The notes beneath the pieces are model-generated. The model saw only the letters and a list, made by a program, of their open reading frames with translations, was not told where the DNA came from and ran no database searches. Source: Candidatus Sulfopaludibacter sp. SbA4 (GTDB lineage: Bacteria > Acidobacteriota > Terriglobia > Bryobacterales > Bryobacteraceae). From it: 43,881 bases of DNA. How positions within the stretch are numbered: the stretch's first letter is position 1; each line of letters opens with the position of its first letter. Position numbers and translations under genes: made by a program. Below, one piece after another: positions 7,461 to 17,413 of the stretch. The stretch lies in NCBI GenBank assembly GCA_900290305.1, contig OMOG01000290.1, forward strand, positions 1 to 43,881, in the 5' to 3' direction.

Positions 7461-10400
7461 ATGCAGTCTCGCTCATTTACAAGGATTACGATACTCGCCG
7501 GAATTCTGTCAGTCTCCGGCGCGGTTGCCTGGGGACAATCGTCCACCGCCGGCACGGTCGCCGGCCAGGTGACGGACGAAACAAACGCCGCGGTGCCCGG
7601 CACTCACGTGAAAATCACGGACACCGCGACCAATGCGGTCGAAACCACCACGACCAACGACGCCGGTCGGTACATCTTCAGCCAGGTCCCGCCCGGAAAC
7701 TATAACCTGAGCTTCACCAAGCAGGGTTTTACCGTCTACCAGGTCAATTCGCAAGCCGTCGACGTGGGCGTGGCACTGACCATCAACGCCAAACTCAAGG
7801 TCGGCTCGACTTCGACCACGGTGGAAGTTACCGCGTCGGCCGGCTCGGAATTGCAGACCATGAATGCCGCTGTGGGCACGACGTTGAACAACCAAAGTCT
7901 CATGCTGCTCCCGAACCTGGGCCGCGACGTGTCCACGCTGGCGGTGCTGCAGCCAGGGGTCACTCCGGGCGGATTCACCGCGGGCAGCCACAACGAGCAG
8001 AACACATTCCAGCTCGACGGCGGCAACATCACCGACGATATGGCGGGCAACACCACCGGGTACCAGACCAACTTCACCGGCCTCGGCGGCACCCAGACCA
8101 ACGCCACCCCCTCCGGAGTGATTCCGACTCCCGTCGAAAGCATCGAGGAATTTCGCGTTTCCACCATCAACCAGACCTCGGATTTCAATAACTCATCCGG
8201 TTCCCAGGTCCAGTTGGTCACCAAGCGCGGAACGAATCAGTTGCATGGCTCCGGCTACCTCTGGTATTTCGATACGACCATCGGGGCCGCGAATTCATGG
8301 ACCGCGAACCACACGCCGTCTACCATAGGCGGCGTGAGTTACCCTTATACGCCGCTGGTTTCCAACCACCGGACGCGCTTCGGCGGTTCCCTCGGCGGAC
8401 CGCTGATCCCGAAGGATTTTCTGGGCAAGAAGTGGTACTTCTTCTTCAACTACGAAGGTCTTCGATATCCCAATGTCGGCACGTTTTCGAAAAATGTGCC
8501 TTCCGCGCTAATGCGAGCCGGCGTGATTCAGTTGCCGGATGCCGCGGGTGTCTATCATCCTTATAACTTGAATCCCGCTGCGGTCACTGTCGGCGGGATC
8601 ACTTATCAGCCGGCGGTCTGTCCCATTGGCGCATGCGACCCGCGCGGCATCGGCATCAGTCCCGTGGTTGCCGAAATATGGAACAAACAGATGCCCCTGC
8701 CAAACAACCCGCAAGGCGGCGACACCTACAACACACAGGGATTCATCTCGACCATCCGGTCCCCACTGACTTCCAATAGCTATGTCGGCCGGATCGATCA
8801 TGACTTCAATGAGAAATGGCGCTGGTACGCAACCTACCGCGACTTAAAACTCATCAACCTGACCACCAACCAGGTGGATATCGGCGGTGTTCTGCCTGGC
8901 GCCCAATTCGGCCAGCCAACGGCAGTTGCTCCCCGGCCGCAGCAGCCGTCGTTCTGGTCCAACGGCCTGACCACGGCGATTTCGCCCACTACCACCAATA
9001 ACCTCGTGTTCAGCTATACGCGCAGCTTCTGGCAGTGGGGCAGCGCCAATGCGCCGCCGCAGCTTCCGGGCTTGGGAGGCGCGGTGGAAATCGGCGGCGA
9101 GAGCACGGCCGCCTTGATTCCGTACAACGTGAACACCCAGAGCGTTCGCCAGCGCTTTTGGGACGGACAGGACAAGCTGTTACGCGACGACCTGACCACC
9201 ATCAAGGGGAACCACCTGTTCGGTTTCGGCGGAGCCTACCAGCGTAATTTCGATTACCACATGCGCACCGACAACGGAAACGGCATCAATAACCAGATTG
9301 TGTACCAGGTGGGCAGCTCCGGCATCAATATTCCCTCGGCTTCCTACCTTCCTTCCACGGTCGCGGCATCGAGCGCGACTGTCTGGAATACCCTCTACGC
9401 CGAAGTGCTGGGCATGGTGAACCAGCCGCAAGTGGCTTATACGCGCTCCGGCCCTGACCTGACTTTGCAGCCCGTCGGCAGCACGGCTCAAGACCAGAGC
9501 GTCATTCCGTATTACAGCGTGTATTTCTACGACACGTGGCGCATGAAACCCTCCTTCACGCTGACTTACGGACTGGGATGGAATCTGGAGATGCCGCCGT
9601 ATGAGCTGAACGGCAAACAGGTGGCACTGACCGGCAGCGACGGTGAGATCATCAATACGCAGGATTACATCGCGCAGCGCGAAAAAGCCGCGCTGGCCGG
9701 ATCGCCGGCAAGTTACAACCCGACTCTCGGCTTCGCGCTGGTGGGAAACGTGGGAAAGGGGCTGAAGTACCCGTACAATCCTTATTACGGCGAGTTCAGC
9801 CCGCGCGTGGCCGGCGCCTGGAATCCGCATTACAGCGACGGCATCCTAGGCAAGCTGTTGGGCAATGGCAAGACGGTGGTTCGGGGCGGATATTCGCGCA
9901 TCTTTGGCCGGCTGAACGGCGTCAACCTGGTGCTGGTTCCGCTGCTGGGCGTGGGCCTGCTCCAGCCGGTGACCTGCCAGGGCGCATCGCGCACGGGCCA
10001 ATGTCTGGGAACCGGCGCAGTAGATCCGACCAACGCCTTCCGCATCGGGCCCGACGGCCTGACGGCTCCGCTGCCGGCGGCTTCGCCGACTCTCGCCCAG
10101 CCCTTCTTCGCCGGGATCAACGGCGCGGCCACGGCGGGCGACGCGACCGTGCTCGATCCGAATTACAGGCCCGACCGCACCGATCAGTTCACCTTCACCA
10201 TTCAACGGGAGCTGAACTCCCACATGCAGCTCGAGGCCGGCTATATCGGCAAGATTCTGCGCAACGAGACCACCTCCATCAATCTCGATGCGGTTCCCTA
10301 TATGACCACGCTGGGCGGCCAGACTTTCGCTCAAGCTTACTCCAACAGCTATTGGCAGGTCTGGGAGGGAGCTAATCCCAATACCATGCCGGTCCAGGCG

Positions 10401-11453
10401 TTTTGGGAGAATGCCATGGGTGGAGCGAGCTCGCCTTACTGCGCCGGCTTCGCCAGTTGCACGGCCGCGGTGGCTTCGAAGAACGCTTCGCTGTTCAAGA
10501 ACACGCAGGTATCGGATCTTTGGGCGGCGCTCAACAAAGCCCCCGGTTGGACTCTTGGCCGCACGATGATGAGCTCGCCCATTAACGGAGGGCCGGGCCA
10601 GGCGACTTCGATCGATGAAGTCAGCAGCCTGGGCTGGAGCAACTACAATGCGCTGTTCGTCACGTTGCGCACGAACGACTTTCACGGGCTGACGGCGATT
10701 TCCAACTTCACGTGGGGCCGCGCGCTGGGCACGGGGCCGATCGCGCAGTACAACAGCGCCTACACCGTGCAGACGCCTTTTGATATCGGCGCCAACTATG
10801 GGCTGAACAGCTTCGATATCAAATTCATCTACAACCTCGCGATGTTCTATCAGCCCCCATGGTTCCGCGCGCAGAGGGGGGTGCTGGGCCACATTCTCGG
10901 CGGGTGGACCTTTTCGCCGCTGTTCACGGCGCAGAGCGGAGGCGGCATAGAGCCCAGTTACAGCGAGATCAACTGCACCGGATGCCAGGCGTTCGGCGAG
11001 GTGGGCAACACGTCCGCGTCGAATGGCTCGGTCACGGAGGGGGCGGTCGGCTTCTCCCCGTATACCGGGACCGCCTCGGCAAAATATGGCGTCTTCGGCA
11101 ACAATGGCGTGGGAACGCGGAATCCGCAGTACGGCCTCAACATGTTCAGCGACCCGGCGAGTGTGTACAACGAGTTTCGTCCTTGCGTGCTGGGATTCGA
11201 TACGAGTTGCGGGGGATACTATAACCTGCGCGGTCTTGCGACCTGGAATCTGGATCTTTCCATTGTGAAGGACGTCGGCATTTACCGGGAGCGGCTGGGA
11301 TCTCAACTGTTCGTCCAGATTACGAACGTGCTGAATCACTTCCAGCCGGGCAATCCGAGCCTCAGCCTCTCCGGCCCTACGACATTCGGCCAGATTACGA
11401 GCCAGGCCAACATCCCGCGGAGCATGGAGTTCGGGCTGCGGATTCACTTTTAG
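7461..11453 (+). CDS. Oar-like TonB-dependent outer-membrane receptor
   Basis: A 1330-residue outer-membrane protein. A signal peptide (about residues 1-28, ending near VAWGQ) is followed by a carboxypeptidase-regulatory-like beta domain (about 30-115, TVAGQVTDETNAAVPGTHVKI), a plug-like region (about 120-250, containing NTFQLDGGNITDD and ESIEEFRVST) and a long beta barrel whose last residue is Phe (EFGLRIHF), the usual outer-membrane assembly signal. This is the Oar/CarboxypepD-reg TonB-receptor architecture that is greatly expanded in Acidobacteriota; substrates are usually large molecules such as oligosaccharides or peptides, but none can be named here. The ATG at 7461 has GGAGG at 7446-7450, 10 nt upstream; the frame extends to 7410 but without a signal peptide at that start. 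It is transcribed away from a LytS/LytR pair that may control it. Confidence 0.93.
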   Translation: MQSRSFTRITILAGILSVSGAVAWGQSSTAGTVAGQVTDETNAAVPGTHVKITDTATNAVETTTTNDAGRYIFSQVPPGNYNLSFTKQGFTVYQVNSQAVDVGVALTINAKLKVGSTSTTVEVTASAGSELQTMNAAVGTTLNNQSLMLLPNLGRDVSTLAVLQPGVTPGGFTAGSHNEQNTFQLDGGNITDDMAGNTTGYQTNFTGLGGTQTNATPSGVIPTPVESIEEFRVSTINQTSDFNNSSGSQVQLVTKRGTNQLHGSGYLWYFDTTIGAANSWTANHTPSTIGGVSYPYTPLVSNHRTRFGGSLGGPLIPKDFLGKKWYFFFNYEGLRYPNVGTFSKNVPSALMRAGVIQLPDAAGVYHPYNLNPAAVTVGGITYQPAVCPIGACDPRGIGISPVVAEIWNKQMPLPNNPQGGDTYNTQGFISTIRSPLTSNSYVGRIDHDFNEKWRWYATYRDLKLINLTTNQVDIGGVLPGAQFGQPTAVAPRPQQPSFWSNGLTTAISPTTTNNLVFSYTRSFWQWGSANAPPQLPGLGGAVEIGGESTAALIPYNVNTQSVRQRFWDGQDKLLRDDLTTIKGNHLFGFGGAYQRNFDYHMRTDNGNGINNQIVYQVGSSGINIPSASYLPSTVAASSATVWNTLYAEVLGMVNQPQVAYTRSGPDLTLQPVGSTAQDQSVIPYYSVYFYDTWRMKPSFTLTYGLGWNLEMPPYELNGKQVALTGSDGEIINTQDYIAQREKAALAGSPASYNPTLGFALVGNVGKGLKYPYNPYYGEFSPRVAGAWNPHYSDGILGKLLGNGKTVVRGGYSRIFGRLNGVNLVLVPLLGVGLLQPVTCQGASRTGQCLGTGAVDPTNAFRIGPDGLTAPLPAASPTLAQPFFAGINGAATAGDATVLDPNYRPDRTDQFTFTIQRELNSHMQLEAGYIGKILRNETTSINLDAVPYMTTLGGQTFAQAYSNSYWQVWEGANPNTMPVQAFWENAMGGASSPYCAGFASCTAAVASKNASLFKNTQVSDLWAALNKAPGWTLGRTMMSSPINGGPGQATSIDEVSSLGWSNYNALFVTLRTNDFHGLTAISNFTWGRALGTGPIAQYNSAYTVQTPFDIGANYGLNSFDIKFIYNLAMFYQPPWFRAQRGVLGHILGGWTFSPLFTAQSGGGIEPSYSEINCTGCQAFGEVGNTSASNGSVTEGAVGFSPYTGTASAKYGVFGNNGVGTRNPQYGLNMFSDPASVYNEFRPCVLGFDTSCGGYYNLRGLATWNLDLSIVKDVGIYRERLGSQLFVQITNVLNHFQPGNPSLSLSGPTTFGQITSQANIPRSMEFGLRIHF

Positions 11454-11454
11454 A

Positions 11455-11572
<118 letters not shown>

Positions 11573-11679
11573 ACGGCGGCTGGCGACTGACTTCCTCAAC
11601 AGAGAGGGACGGTGCATGGCGGGGGCGTCTCCGGCGTCCTGCTGAAAGCCGGCGGGGCCGGGCTAACAGCCAGGCAAGT

Positions 11680-11707
11680 GACAGGCGACAAAAAACGATC
11701 GCCTGTC
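11680..11707 (-). terminator. Hairpin downstream of the Ig-repeat gene
   Basis: A perfect 9-bp stem (GACAGGCGA / TCGCCTGTC) with a 10-nt loop begins 20 nt after the minus-strand stop at 11728. The T-run on the minus strand lies in the loop rather than after the stem, so it is not a standard intrinsic terminator. It may instead be a member of the REP-like family with the hairpin at 26817-26836, with which it shares CAGGCG...CGCCTG followed by CCCACC. Confidence 0.45.
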
Positions 11708-11727
11708 CCACCTCAGACTCGCCCGGG

Positions 11728-14700
11728 CTACTGTCCCCCGGATACCGCCGTCGAAGTCCCTACGGAATTCGTCAGCGTGACCGAGGCCGATCCCAGGGCG
11801 CTGGTGTCGCCGGAGTAGGTGAAGGGAATGGTCAGCGAAAACGCTCCGCCGCTCATCGTAGCGTTGGCGTTGGCGGGGTCGAACCAGGTTCCGGCAGCAC
11901 CGCCGAGCGAAACCGCGAAGGTTGGCGTACCGTTCAACTGAGTTCCCGAAGCCGCGGTGAACGTCACGTTCGCGCCGCTCAAATCGCGCGGCGTCGAACT
12001 GGCGTCCAGAATCACCTGGAATCCCGCCGGCGTAATCCCTGTAATTTTCACCGAGCCCGGCACGATGACCGGCGCCAACTGCGGCACCGTGATGGTCTGG
12101 CTCGGCGCGGGAGTGGGAAGGGTTACCGTCTGGCCGGTACTGGTAATGGTCAGTACCTTCAGTGCTATCGTGATCACGCCAGCCACGGTACCCAGTTGGA
12201 CCGCCGGCAGCGCCACCGGCGCAATTGAGTTGGCAGGGATCTTCACGGTCGACGTGATGCCGCCGCTGAGGAATTGCACGGCGCTGTTGGTGAAACTCGC
12301 CGGCAAGCCCGCGGCATTCGGCGTGAACGAAAGCTGGAAGGTCGCGTTCAACGCCACGGGGTAGGCCGCAGGGGTCACCTGTGGGACCGGCTGGTCCGCG
12401 ATCGTGGCCGGCGCGGTCACCGCGATGGAAATCGCGATCGGGTACACCACCCAGGCGAGTGACGTCGTGCTCGCCTGACCGGCGCTGTCCTGCACCCGGA
12501 CCGTCAACGTGAAAGTGCCGGCCGTCTTCGGCGTCCCGGAGAGAATCCCATTGCTGCCGGAGGCGGTCATGGTCAGTTCCGAGGTACCCGATACCAGCGT
12601 CCAGGTAAATGGAGTGGCGCTGCCCGTGGCGGTGAAGGTCTGCGAGTAGGATGTGCCGACAAAGGCCGCGGGCAGCGAGCTTGGGGAACCGATCTGGACC
12701 GGAAGCCCCACACTCACGGTCTCCGTGACCGTAGCCGACGTGCTGGGAGAATCGTTGGCATCGCCGCCGTACGAGGCCGAAAGCGAATGGCTGCCCGCCG
12801 CCAAAGTGGAGATCCGGAAGGTCGCGGTCCCGCCGCTCAGCGTCACGGCTCCAAGGGCCGTCGAGCCATCCAGGAAGATCACCGCCCCGGTGGCGGTGGA
12901 GGGCGCGACGGAGGCGGTCAAAGTCACCGCCTGGCCCGGGGTGGAGGTTGTGGGCGAGGCAGTCAGCACGGTCCGGGTAGCGGAGACCGTTTGCGGCGGG
13001 CCGACGGTTGCGGTTACCGCGCTGGAGGTGCTTGGGCCGTTCCTGGAATCGCCGCTGTAGGAGGCCGTGATACTGTGGGCGCCCGGCGCCAGGCTGGCGG
13101 TCGTCAAGGTTGCGGTACCGCCGCTCAGAGTCGTCGCCCCAAGGGTGGTTGAGCCATCGAGAAAGGTCACCGATCCGGAGGCGGAGGAGGGCGTGACCGT
13201 GGCGGTCAAGGTGACGAACTGGCCGGAAGTCGACGCGAGCGGCGTCACCGAGAGGGTGGTGGTGGAGAGCTGGAGACCCGCGATCCGCCACGCGAGCGTG
13301 CTGGGAATCCGCGAGCCCGGAATCATTCCGCCGGGGAACGGCTGGCCGCTCAGCGGATCGATCAGCAGCCCGGCAAAGGGGCTGAAGTCGCCCGTCCGTT
13401 CGGCGGCGGTCGGGACGTACGCCACTGCCGGAACGCCAGTGGCCAGCAAGACCGTGCCGCAGAACTGCTGATTGGGCACGGCGGGCAACGGAAGGCCTTG
13501 GTAGGTGGCGAAGTTCGCGAGGCTCATGGTTCCGACGGCTGCCAGATCGCCGGCGCTATCGGGCTTGGAGATGCCGGCGATCGAACTGAACGGAACGAAG
13601 CCAACCGGGAACGCAACGCAGCCCGTCCCCGACCCCACGGTTTCGGTGACCGAATTCGACGTGCTGGCGCCGAAGTTGGCGTCGCCGGAGTAGGACGCGG
13701 TGAGCGTGTGGCTCCCGGCGGCCAGGGAGGAAGTCGAGAACGTGGCAGTCCCGCCGTTCAGCGGGGCGGTGCCCAAGGCAGTCGAACCGTCCATGAAGGT
13801 GACGCTTCCGGTGGCGGCGGAAGGCGCCACGGCCGCAGTCAGAGTGACGGCCTGGCCCGGAGTGGAAGCAGCCGGTGAGACCGAGAGCGTGGTCGTGGTG
13901 CTGGTGGTCCCCGCCGGATTGACGACCTCGGTGAGGGTCGCGGACGTACTCGCGCTGTTGGCGCCATCCCCGGAGTAAGAAGCCGTCAGACTATGGCTGC
14001 CCACTGTCAGGTTTGAGATGGTGTAGGTGGCGCTTCCGCTGCCGATGGCGGCCGTGCCGAGGGCGGCAGTGCCGTCCTTGAAGGCAACCGTTCCGGTCGC
14101 GCCGGCCGGTAAGACGGCCGCGGTCAGGGTCACGATCTGGCCCACAGTCGCGGGGTTCGGCGAGGCGGTCAGTGTCACTCCCGCGGTGGCCTGGTTGATG
14201 ACTTCCACCATTGCCTGGGACGTGCTCGGGCTGTTAGACGCATCCCCGGAGTACGATGCAGTCAACGGGTGGCTGCCCACCGAAAGGGTGGAGAGGACCA
14301 GCCTGGCGCTTCCACTGCCGATGGTGGCCGTGCCGAGAGTAGTAGTGCTCTCCTTGAAAGTGACAGTTCCGGTGGCGCTCAAGGGACTCACTGTCGCCGT
14401 GAGGGTCACTTGTTGTCCAGCGCTCGCGGGATTCGGGGAAGCGGAGAGACTCGTGGTGGTAGCAGCCGCCGCCGTAACGATCGACTCAGTGACGGCCGCG
14501 GAAGTACTCGAGGCGTTGTTGACGTCCCCGGCGTAGGAAGCCGTCAGACTGTGGGTGCCCACTGTCAGGTTGGAGACGGCGATGGTGGCGCTTCCGCTGC
14601 CGAGCGTCACCGTGCCGAGTGTGGTAGTTCCGTCCTTGAAAGTGACGGTTCCGGTGGCGCTGGAGGGAGTCACGCTGGCGGTCAGGGTCACCGGCTTTCC

Positions 14701-15675
14701 CGCGTTGGCGGGATTTGGAGAAGCCGAAAGGGTCAAGGTGGTGGTTCCCTGCCCCACGGCTACCGGCGCGGCCGCGGACGTGCTCCCGCCAAACTTGCTG
14801 TCACCGCCGTAGGCCGCGGTGACGGAGTGGGCGCCGACTGTCAGGATGGACGTCGCAAAGGTGGCGGTTCCGTTGGATAGCGTGCCGCTGCCGAGGGCGA
14901 CCGTTCCGTCGTTGAACGTGACGGCGCCGGTGGCGCTGGAGGGGGACACGGTGGCGGTCAGGGTTACCTTTTGCCCGACAACGGCGGGATTGGGCGAAAC
15001 CGTAAGAGTGGTCGTGGTGGCGGCCACCTGGTTCACGGTCAGGGTGACGGCGGAGGAAGTGCTCGCGGCATTGGTGGCATCGCCGCCGTAGGTGGCGCTC
15101 AGCGAGTGAGTCCCCGCCGTCAGGGTGGAAATCGGGAAAATCGCGGTTCCGTTCGACAGGCTGCTGGTGCCCAGCGCGGACGTGCCATCCAGGAAGGTGA
15201 CGTTTCCGGTAGCTCCGACGGTAGCCGTCACCGTCGCGGTCAGGGTCACGGTCTGCCCGGTATTGGCGGGACTGGCGGGACTGGGGCTCACCGCCAATGT
15301 TGTGGTGGTGGCGAGCCATTTCACGGTCTCGTTAAACGGTGGCGAAGTGCTCGACGAATGGCTGGTGTCACCGCCGTACGTGGCGGTCAGGGTGCGGACT
15401 CCCGGCAAGAGGTTGGAAGTCGAGAAGCTCGCAGTTCCCGCCCTCAGACTGGCGCTTCCGATTTGGGTCCCGCCATCCACGAAGGTAACCGTGCCGGTGG
15501 CGCCGGTACCCGTTACCGTCGCGGTGATGGTGACCGTCTGGCCGATAACCGACGGATTGGGCGACGCGGAAACGGCGGTTGTGGTGGCCGTCTGCGCGGC
15601 AGACGAGGAAGTGGGGTCGAGCGCTGCACACGCGCCCAGCAGGGCGAGAGCGTAGACGCGTGGAAGCGCGATCAT
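11728..15675 (-). CDS. Large secreted protein with nine Ig-like (Big_3-type) repeats
   Basis: A 1315-residue exported protein. The N-terminus has a hydrophobic signal with a lipobox-like LLGAC, so it may be a lipoprotein. Nine repeats of about 85-90 residues follow, each with the pattern TTTLxxSPNPAxxGQxVTLT, ATGTVTFxDG, LGTxxL and HSLTASYxGD, as in bacterial Ig-like group 3 domains. After repeat seven a 110-residue module interrupts, containing RTGDFSPFAGLLIDPLSGQP, a motif also common in acidobacterial TonB-receptor proteins. Repeats eight and nine follow, then a putative-Ig (cadherin-like) domain (SYSQTFTATG...GILSGTPKTAGTFTL) and a beta-rich C-terminal region. Likely role: cell-surface or extracellular binding or structure; no catalytic motif was seen. 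Its ATG overlaps the upstream stop (ATGA), so it is the last gene of a three-gene operon. Confidence 0.9.
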   Translation of the reverse strand: MIALPRVYALALLGACAALDPTSSSAAQTATTTAVSASPNPSVIGQTVTITATVTGTGATGTVTFVDGGTQIGSASLRAGTASFSTSNLLPGVRTLTATYGGDTSHSSSTSPPFNETVKWLATTTTLAVSPSPASPANTGQTVTLTATVTATVGATGNVTFLDGTSALGTSSLSNGTAIFPISTLTAGTHSLSATYGGDATNAASTSSAVTLTVNQVAATTTTLTVSPNPAVVGQKVTLTATVSPSSATGAVTFNDGTVALGSGTLSNGTATFATSILTVGAHSVTAAYGGDSKFGGSTSAAAPVAVGQGTTTLTLSASPNPANAGKPVTLTASVTPSSATGTVTFKDGTTTLGTVTLGSGSATIAVSNLTVGTHSLTASYAGDVNNASSTSAAVTESIVTAAAATTTSLSASPNPASAGQQVTLTATVSPLSATGTVTFKESTTTLGTATIGSGSARLVLSTLSVGSHPLTASYSGDASNSPSTSQAMVEVINQATAGVTLTASPNPATVGQIVTLTAAVLPAGATGTVAFKDGTAALGTAAIGSGSATYTISNLTVGSHSLTASYSGDGANSASTSATLTEVVNPAGTTSTTTTLSVSPAASTPGQAVTLTAAVAPSAATGSVTFMDGSTALGTAPLNGGTATFSTSSLAAGSHTLTASYSGDANFGASTSNSVTETVGSGTGCVAFPVGFVPFSSIAGISKPDSAGDLAAVGTMSLANFATYQGLPLPAVPNQQFCGTVLLATGVPAVAYVPTAAERTGDFSPFAGLLIDPLSGQPFPGGMIPGSRIPSTLAWRIAGLQLSTTTLSVTPLASTSGQFVTLTATVTPSSASGSVTFLDGSTTLGATTLSGGTATLTTASLAPGAHSITASYSGDSRNGPSTSSAVTATVGPPQTVSATRTVLTASPTTSTPGQAVTLTASVAPSTATGAVIFLDGSTALGAVTLSGGTATFRISTLAAGSHSLSASYGGDANDSPSTSATVTETVSVGLPVQIGSPSSLPAAFVGTSYSQTFTATGSATPFTWTLVSGTSELTMTASGSNGILSGTPKTAGTFTLTVRVQDSAGQASTTSLAWVVYPIAISIAVTAPATIADQPVPQVTPAAYPVALNATFQLSFTPNAAGLPASFTNSAVQFLSGGITSTVKIPANSIAPVALPAVQLGTVAGVITIALKVLTITSTGQTVTLPTPAPSQTITVPQLAPVIVPGSVKITGITPAGFQVILDASSTPRDLSGANVTFTAASGTQLNGTPTFAVSLGGAAGTWFDPANANATMSGGAFSLTIPFTYSGDTSALGSASVTLTNSVGTSTAVSGGQ

Positions 15676-16643
15676 TGAGCGCCCCCGACTCCCGCGGCCG
15701 GTATGAACACCACGCGCCCCGCGTCTCCGTCGCGGAGGAAGACACTCCCCGGCTGGCCGGGCTTGGCGGAAATCAGGAACGTGTCGCGGTTGCGCAAGGG
15801 CTGGAGTTGGACCGGCGCGACACCCGCGGGAAGGGTCTGGACGTCGCCCGAGACCACGTCGACGGACGACACGGCCTTGGCCCCCGGCCGCGCTACCAGG
15901 ATCGAGCGGCCGTCCGCGGCGGGGTAGATCTTTCCGATGCCGGACAGGCCCGACGCCAGGACCCCGATCACGGGCGCGGAAGCGACGTTCTGCAGGAGGT
16001 GGATGGAGTCCGTGCGGCGATCCGCGACCGCCACATCCGTACCATTAGGAAGGACCGCCAACGAGAGGACCTCGCCAACCGACAGCAGCAGTTGGGCGGG
16101 GCCGGCGGGCGGAACGAGGTAAACGGAGTGCGCGGAAGCAACCACGAGCAGGCTTCCGTCATCGCTCACCGCCGCCGTGAAGGGCGGCACGGGTAACGTC
16201 GACGCATCCAGGTCCAGGGCTATCCGCGGCATACCGGGAAGACCCGTCAGAAGCTGTAACCGCTGGGCCGAGGAAGAAAACAGGATGGCCGACCTGGCGC
16301 CAGGGCTGAACGCCGCCCAATCGGCCGCGGGCAGGGCGCCGCCGAGCGCCTCGACACGATCGACCGCGCCGGCGGACAGGTACAGGACCGCGAGTCCGGC
16401 CGCCCCTTGTTCGATCAGCGCGAAATCCTGTCCGGGCGCCAGATGGATGCGGGTCGTGCCGGCCGGCAGGGGAAGCGGATCGCTGAACAGGTACGAACCG
16501 GGCACGCCGGAAATGGCCCGCAACTCCGGCTCGGACGGCCCGGCCACGTACCCGGCAACGGGTCCGGTGAGGTTCACCGCACCGGCCAGCAGGCCGGCGA
16601 TCGGGAGCAGCAGCGAGCAGGCGCATATAAGAGGTTTTACCAT
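15672..16643 (-). CDS. Secreted beta-propeller-like protein of an acidobacterial family
   Basis: A 323-residue protein with a signal peptide (MVKPLICACSLLLPIAGLLA) and repeated strands of propeller type (DFALIEQGAAGLAVLYLS, SLLVVASAHSVYLVP, TDVAVADRRTDSIHLL, SILVARPGAKAVSSVDV). The opening GPVAGYVAGPSEPELRAISG is reminiscent of secreted proteins from Solibacter-type genomes that I recall as uncharacterised. It has no catalytic motif and probably mediates binding outside the cell. It is the middle gene of an operon: 24 nt after the stop of the anchored Ig-like protein and overlapping the next gene by ATGA. No clear Shine-Dalgarno precedes the ATG at 16643, which suggests coupling to upstream translation. 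Confidence 0.78.
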   Translation of the reverse strand: MVKPLICACSLLLPIAGLLAGAVNLTGPVAGYVAGPSEPELRAISGVPGSYLFSDPLPLPAGTTRIHLAPGQDFALIEQGAAGLAVLYLSAGAVDRVEALGGALPAADWAAFSPGARSAILFSSSAQRLQLLTGLPGMPRIALDLDASTLPVPPFTAAVSDDGSLLVVASAHSVYLVPPAGPAQLLLSVGEVLSLAVLPNGTDVAVADRRTDSIHLLQNVASAPVIGVLASGLSGIGKIYPAADGRSILVARPGAKAVSSVDVVSGDVQTLPAGVAPVQLQPLRNRDTFLISAKPGQPGSVFLRDGDAGRVVFIPAAGVGGAQ

Positions 16644-16667
16644 ATGAATATCTGAAAATGTGCCGAA

Positions 16668-17276
16668 CTAATGGGGTGGCCCGAGGCTGACACCGGACCC
16701 GGCCCCAATGGTTACCGACGGCACGGCCGGCGGCGTGGGCGAGGCGGGCGAGGCGGGGGTGGAAGGACTGCTTTTGCCGCGCGAGGCCACGACGGCTGCC
16801 CCGGCCCCGGCGGCCGCTACGGCGGCAATGATGCCGACGATCACGCCGGTCGAAACCGCGGCGCCGGGCACGCTGGACTGGGCTATGTTGGCGCTGGCCT
16901 CCACCCCGCCCTGCGCGGCATGCACCTTGATCTGGTAGTCGCCGGCGGTGGAATTCAGTTGCAGGCGGGGCATTACGGCGCGGCCGCTGCTGTCGGCCAC
17001 TACGATGGCGCTCTTCGAGTCCGTGACGAAGGCGCCGCCCGGCCCGTTGGCGGGCAGCAGGAAGACCACCACCGCCCCGGGGACGGGTTTGTGGTTTTCG
17101 TCTTCCACCTCCACGATAGTTTCGCGGGCAGTGCGCAGTTTGATGTTGTTGACCGCGCCTTCACCCGCGACGATTACCAGATGGAGTCCCGGGGGTTGAG
17201 TCTGGGGCTCCTGGGCGGCCAGGAGTGCACCCGCGAGGAGCATGGGCAGTAGTGGTGGGACCCTGCGTGAGAACAT
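16668..17276 (-). CDS. Exported Ig-like/carboxypeptidase-regulatory-like protein with C-terminal anchor
   Basis: A 202-residue protein: signal peptide (MFSRRVPPLLPMLLAGALLAAQ), a beta-sandwich domain (about 30-125, with VEVEDENHKPVPGAVVVFLL and SSGRAVMPRLQLNSTAGDYQ, typical of Ig-like or CarboxypepD_reg folds), one strongly hydrophobic helix (VIVGIIAAVAAAGAGAAVVA) and a short Pro/Ser/Gly-rich tail. It is therefore anchored in a membrane with the sandwich outside. I choose the ATG at 17276, preceded by GGGGG, over 17300, because the latter ATG lies within a TATGAT hexamer that looks like the -10. It is the first gene of the operon with the propeller and the Ig-repeat protein, and could be their anchor or a small structural subunit (inference). 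Confidence 0.78.
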   Translation of the reverse strand: MFSRRVPPLLPMLLAGALLAAQEPQTQPPGLHLVIVAGEGAVNNIKLRTARETIVEVEDENHKPVPGAVVVFLLPANGPGGAFVTDSKSAIVVADSSGRAVMPRLQLNSTAGDYQIKVHAAQGGVEASANIAQSSVPGAAVSTGVIVGIIAAVAAAGAGAAVVASRGKSSPSTPASPASPTPPAVPSVTIGAGSGVSLGPPH

Positions 17277-17295
17277 TCGGTGAAACCCCCAGCAA

Positions 17296-17301
17296 ATCAT
17301 A
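17296..17301 (-). promoter_or_regulatory. -10 element of the secreted-protein operon (TATGAT)
   Basis: On the minus strand CACTATGATTTGC places TATGAT 19 nt before the ATG at 17276, after the terminator of the previous gene. No good -35 was seen at the usual distance. Confidence 0.4.
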
Positions 17302-17350
17302 GTGCCGCCGGGAGACGGATTCTCTCAGTTTTGAAGGGATGGGTACAACG

Positions 17351-17383
17351 AAAAACGGCGGCGGGAGTTGTCTCCCGCCGCCG
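17351..17383 (-). terminator. Strong intrinsic terminator after the TIGR03437-type gene
   Basis: A perfect 12-bp GC-rich stem (17356-17367 with 17372-17383) closes a TTGT/ACAA tetraloop and is followed on the minus strand by TTTTT (17355-17351). It lies 30 nt after the stop of the gene ending at 17414 and separates it from the next operon. Confidence 0.9.
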
Positions 17384-17413
17384 AAGGTGTTTGAGGTGCT
17401 GGTTGGCCAGGAC

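Noticed and set aside
12787-15678. Long open frames on the plus strand opposite the Ig-repeat gene
   Set aside because: They are Gly/Arg-rich or Val/Ala-rich translations of repetitive high-GC antisense sequence with no recognisable domain.
17277-17300. ATG at 17300 as start of the anchored Ig-like protein
   Set aside because: It lies inside a TATGAT -10-like hexamer and adds residues before the signal peptide; the ATG at 17276 has a GGGGG upstream.
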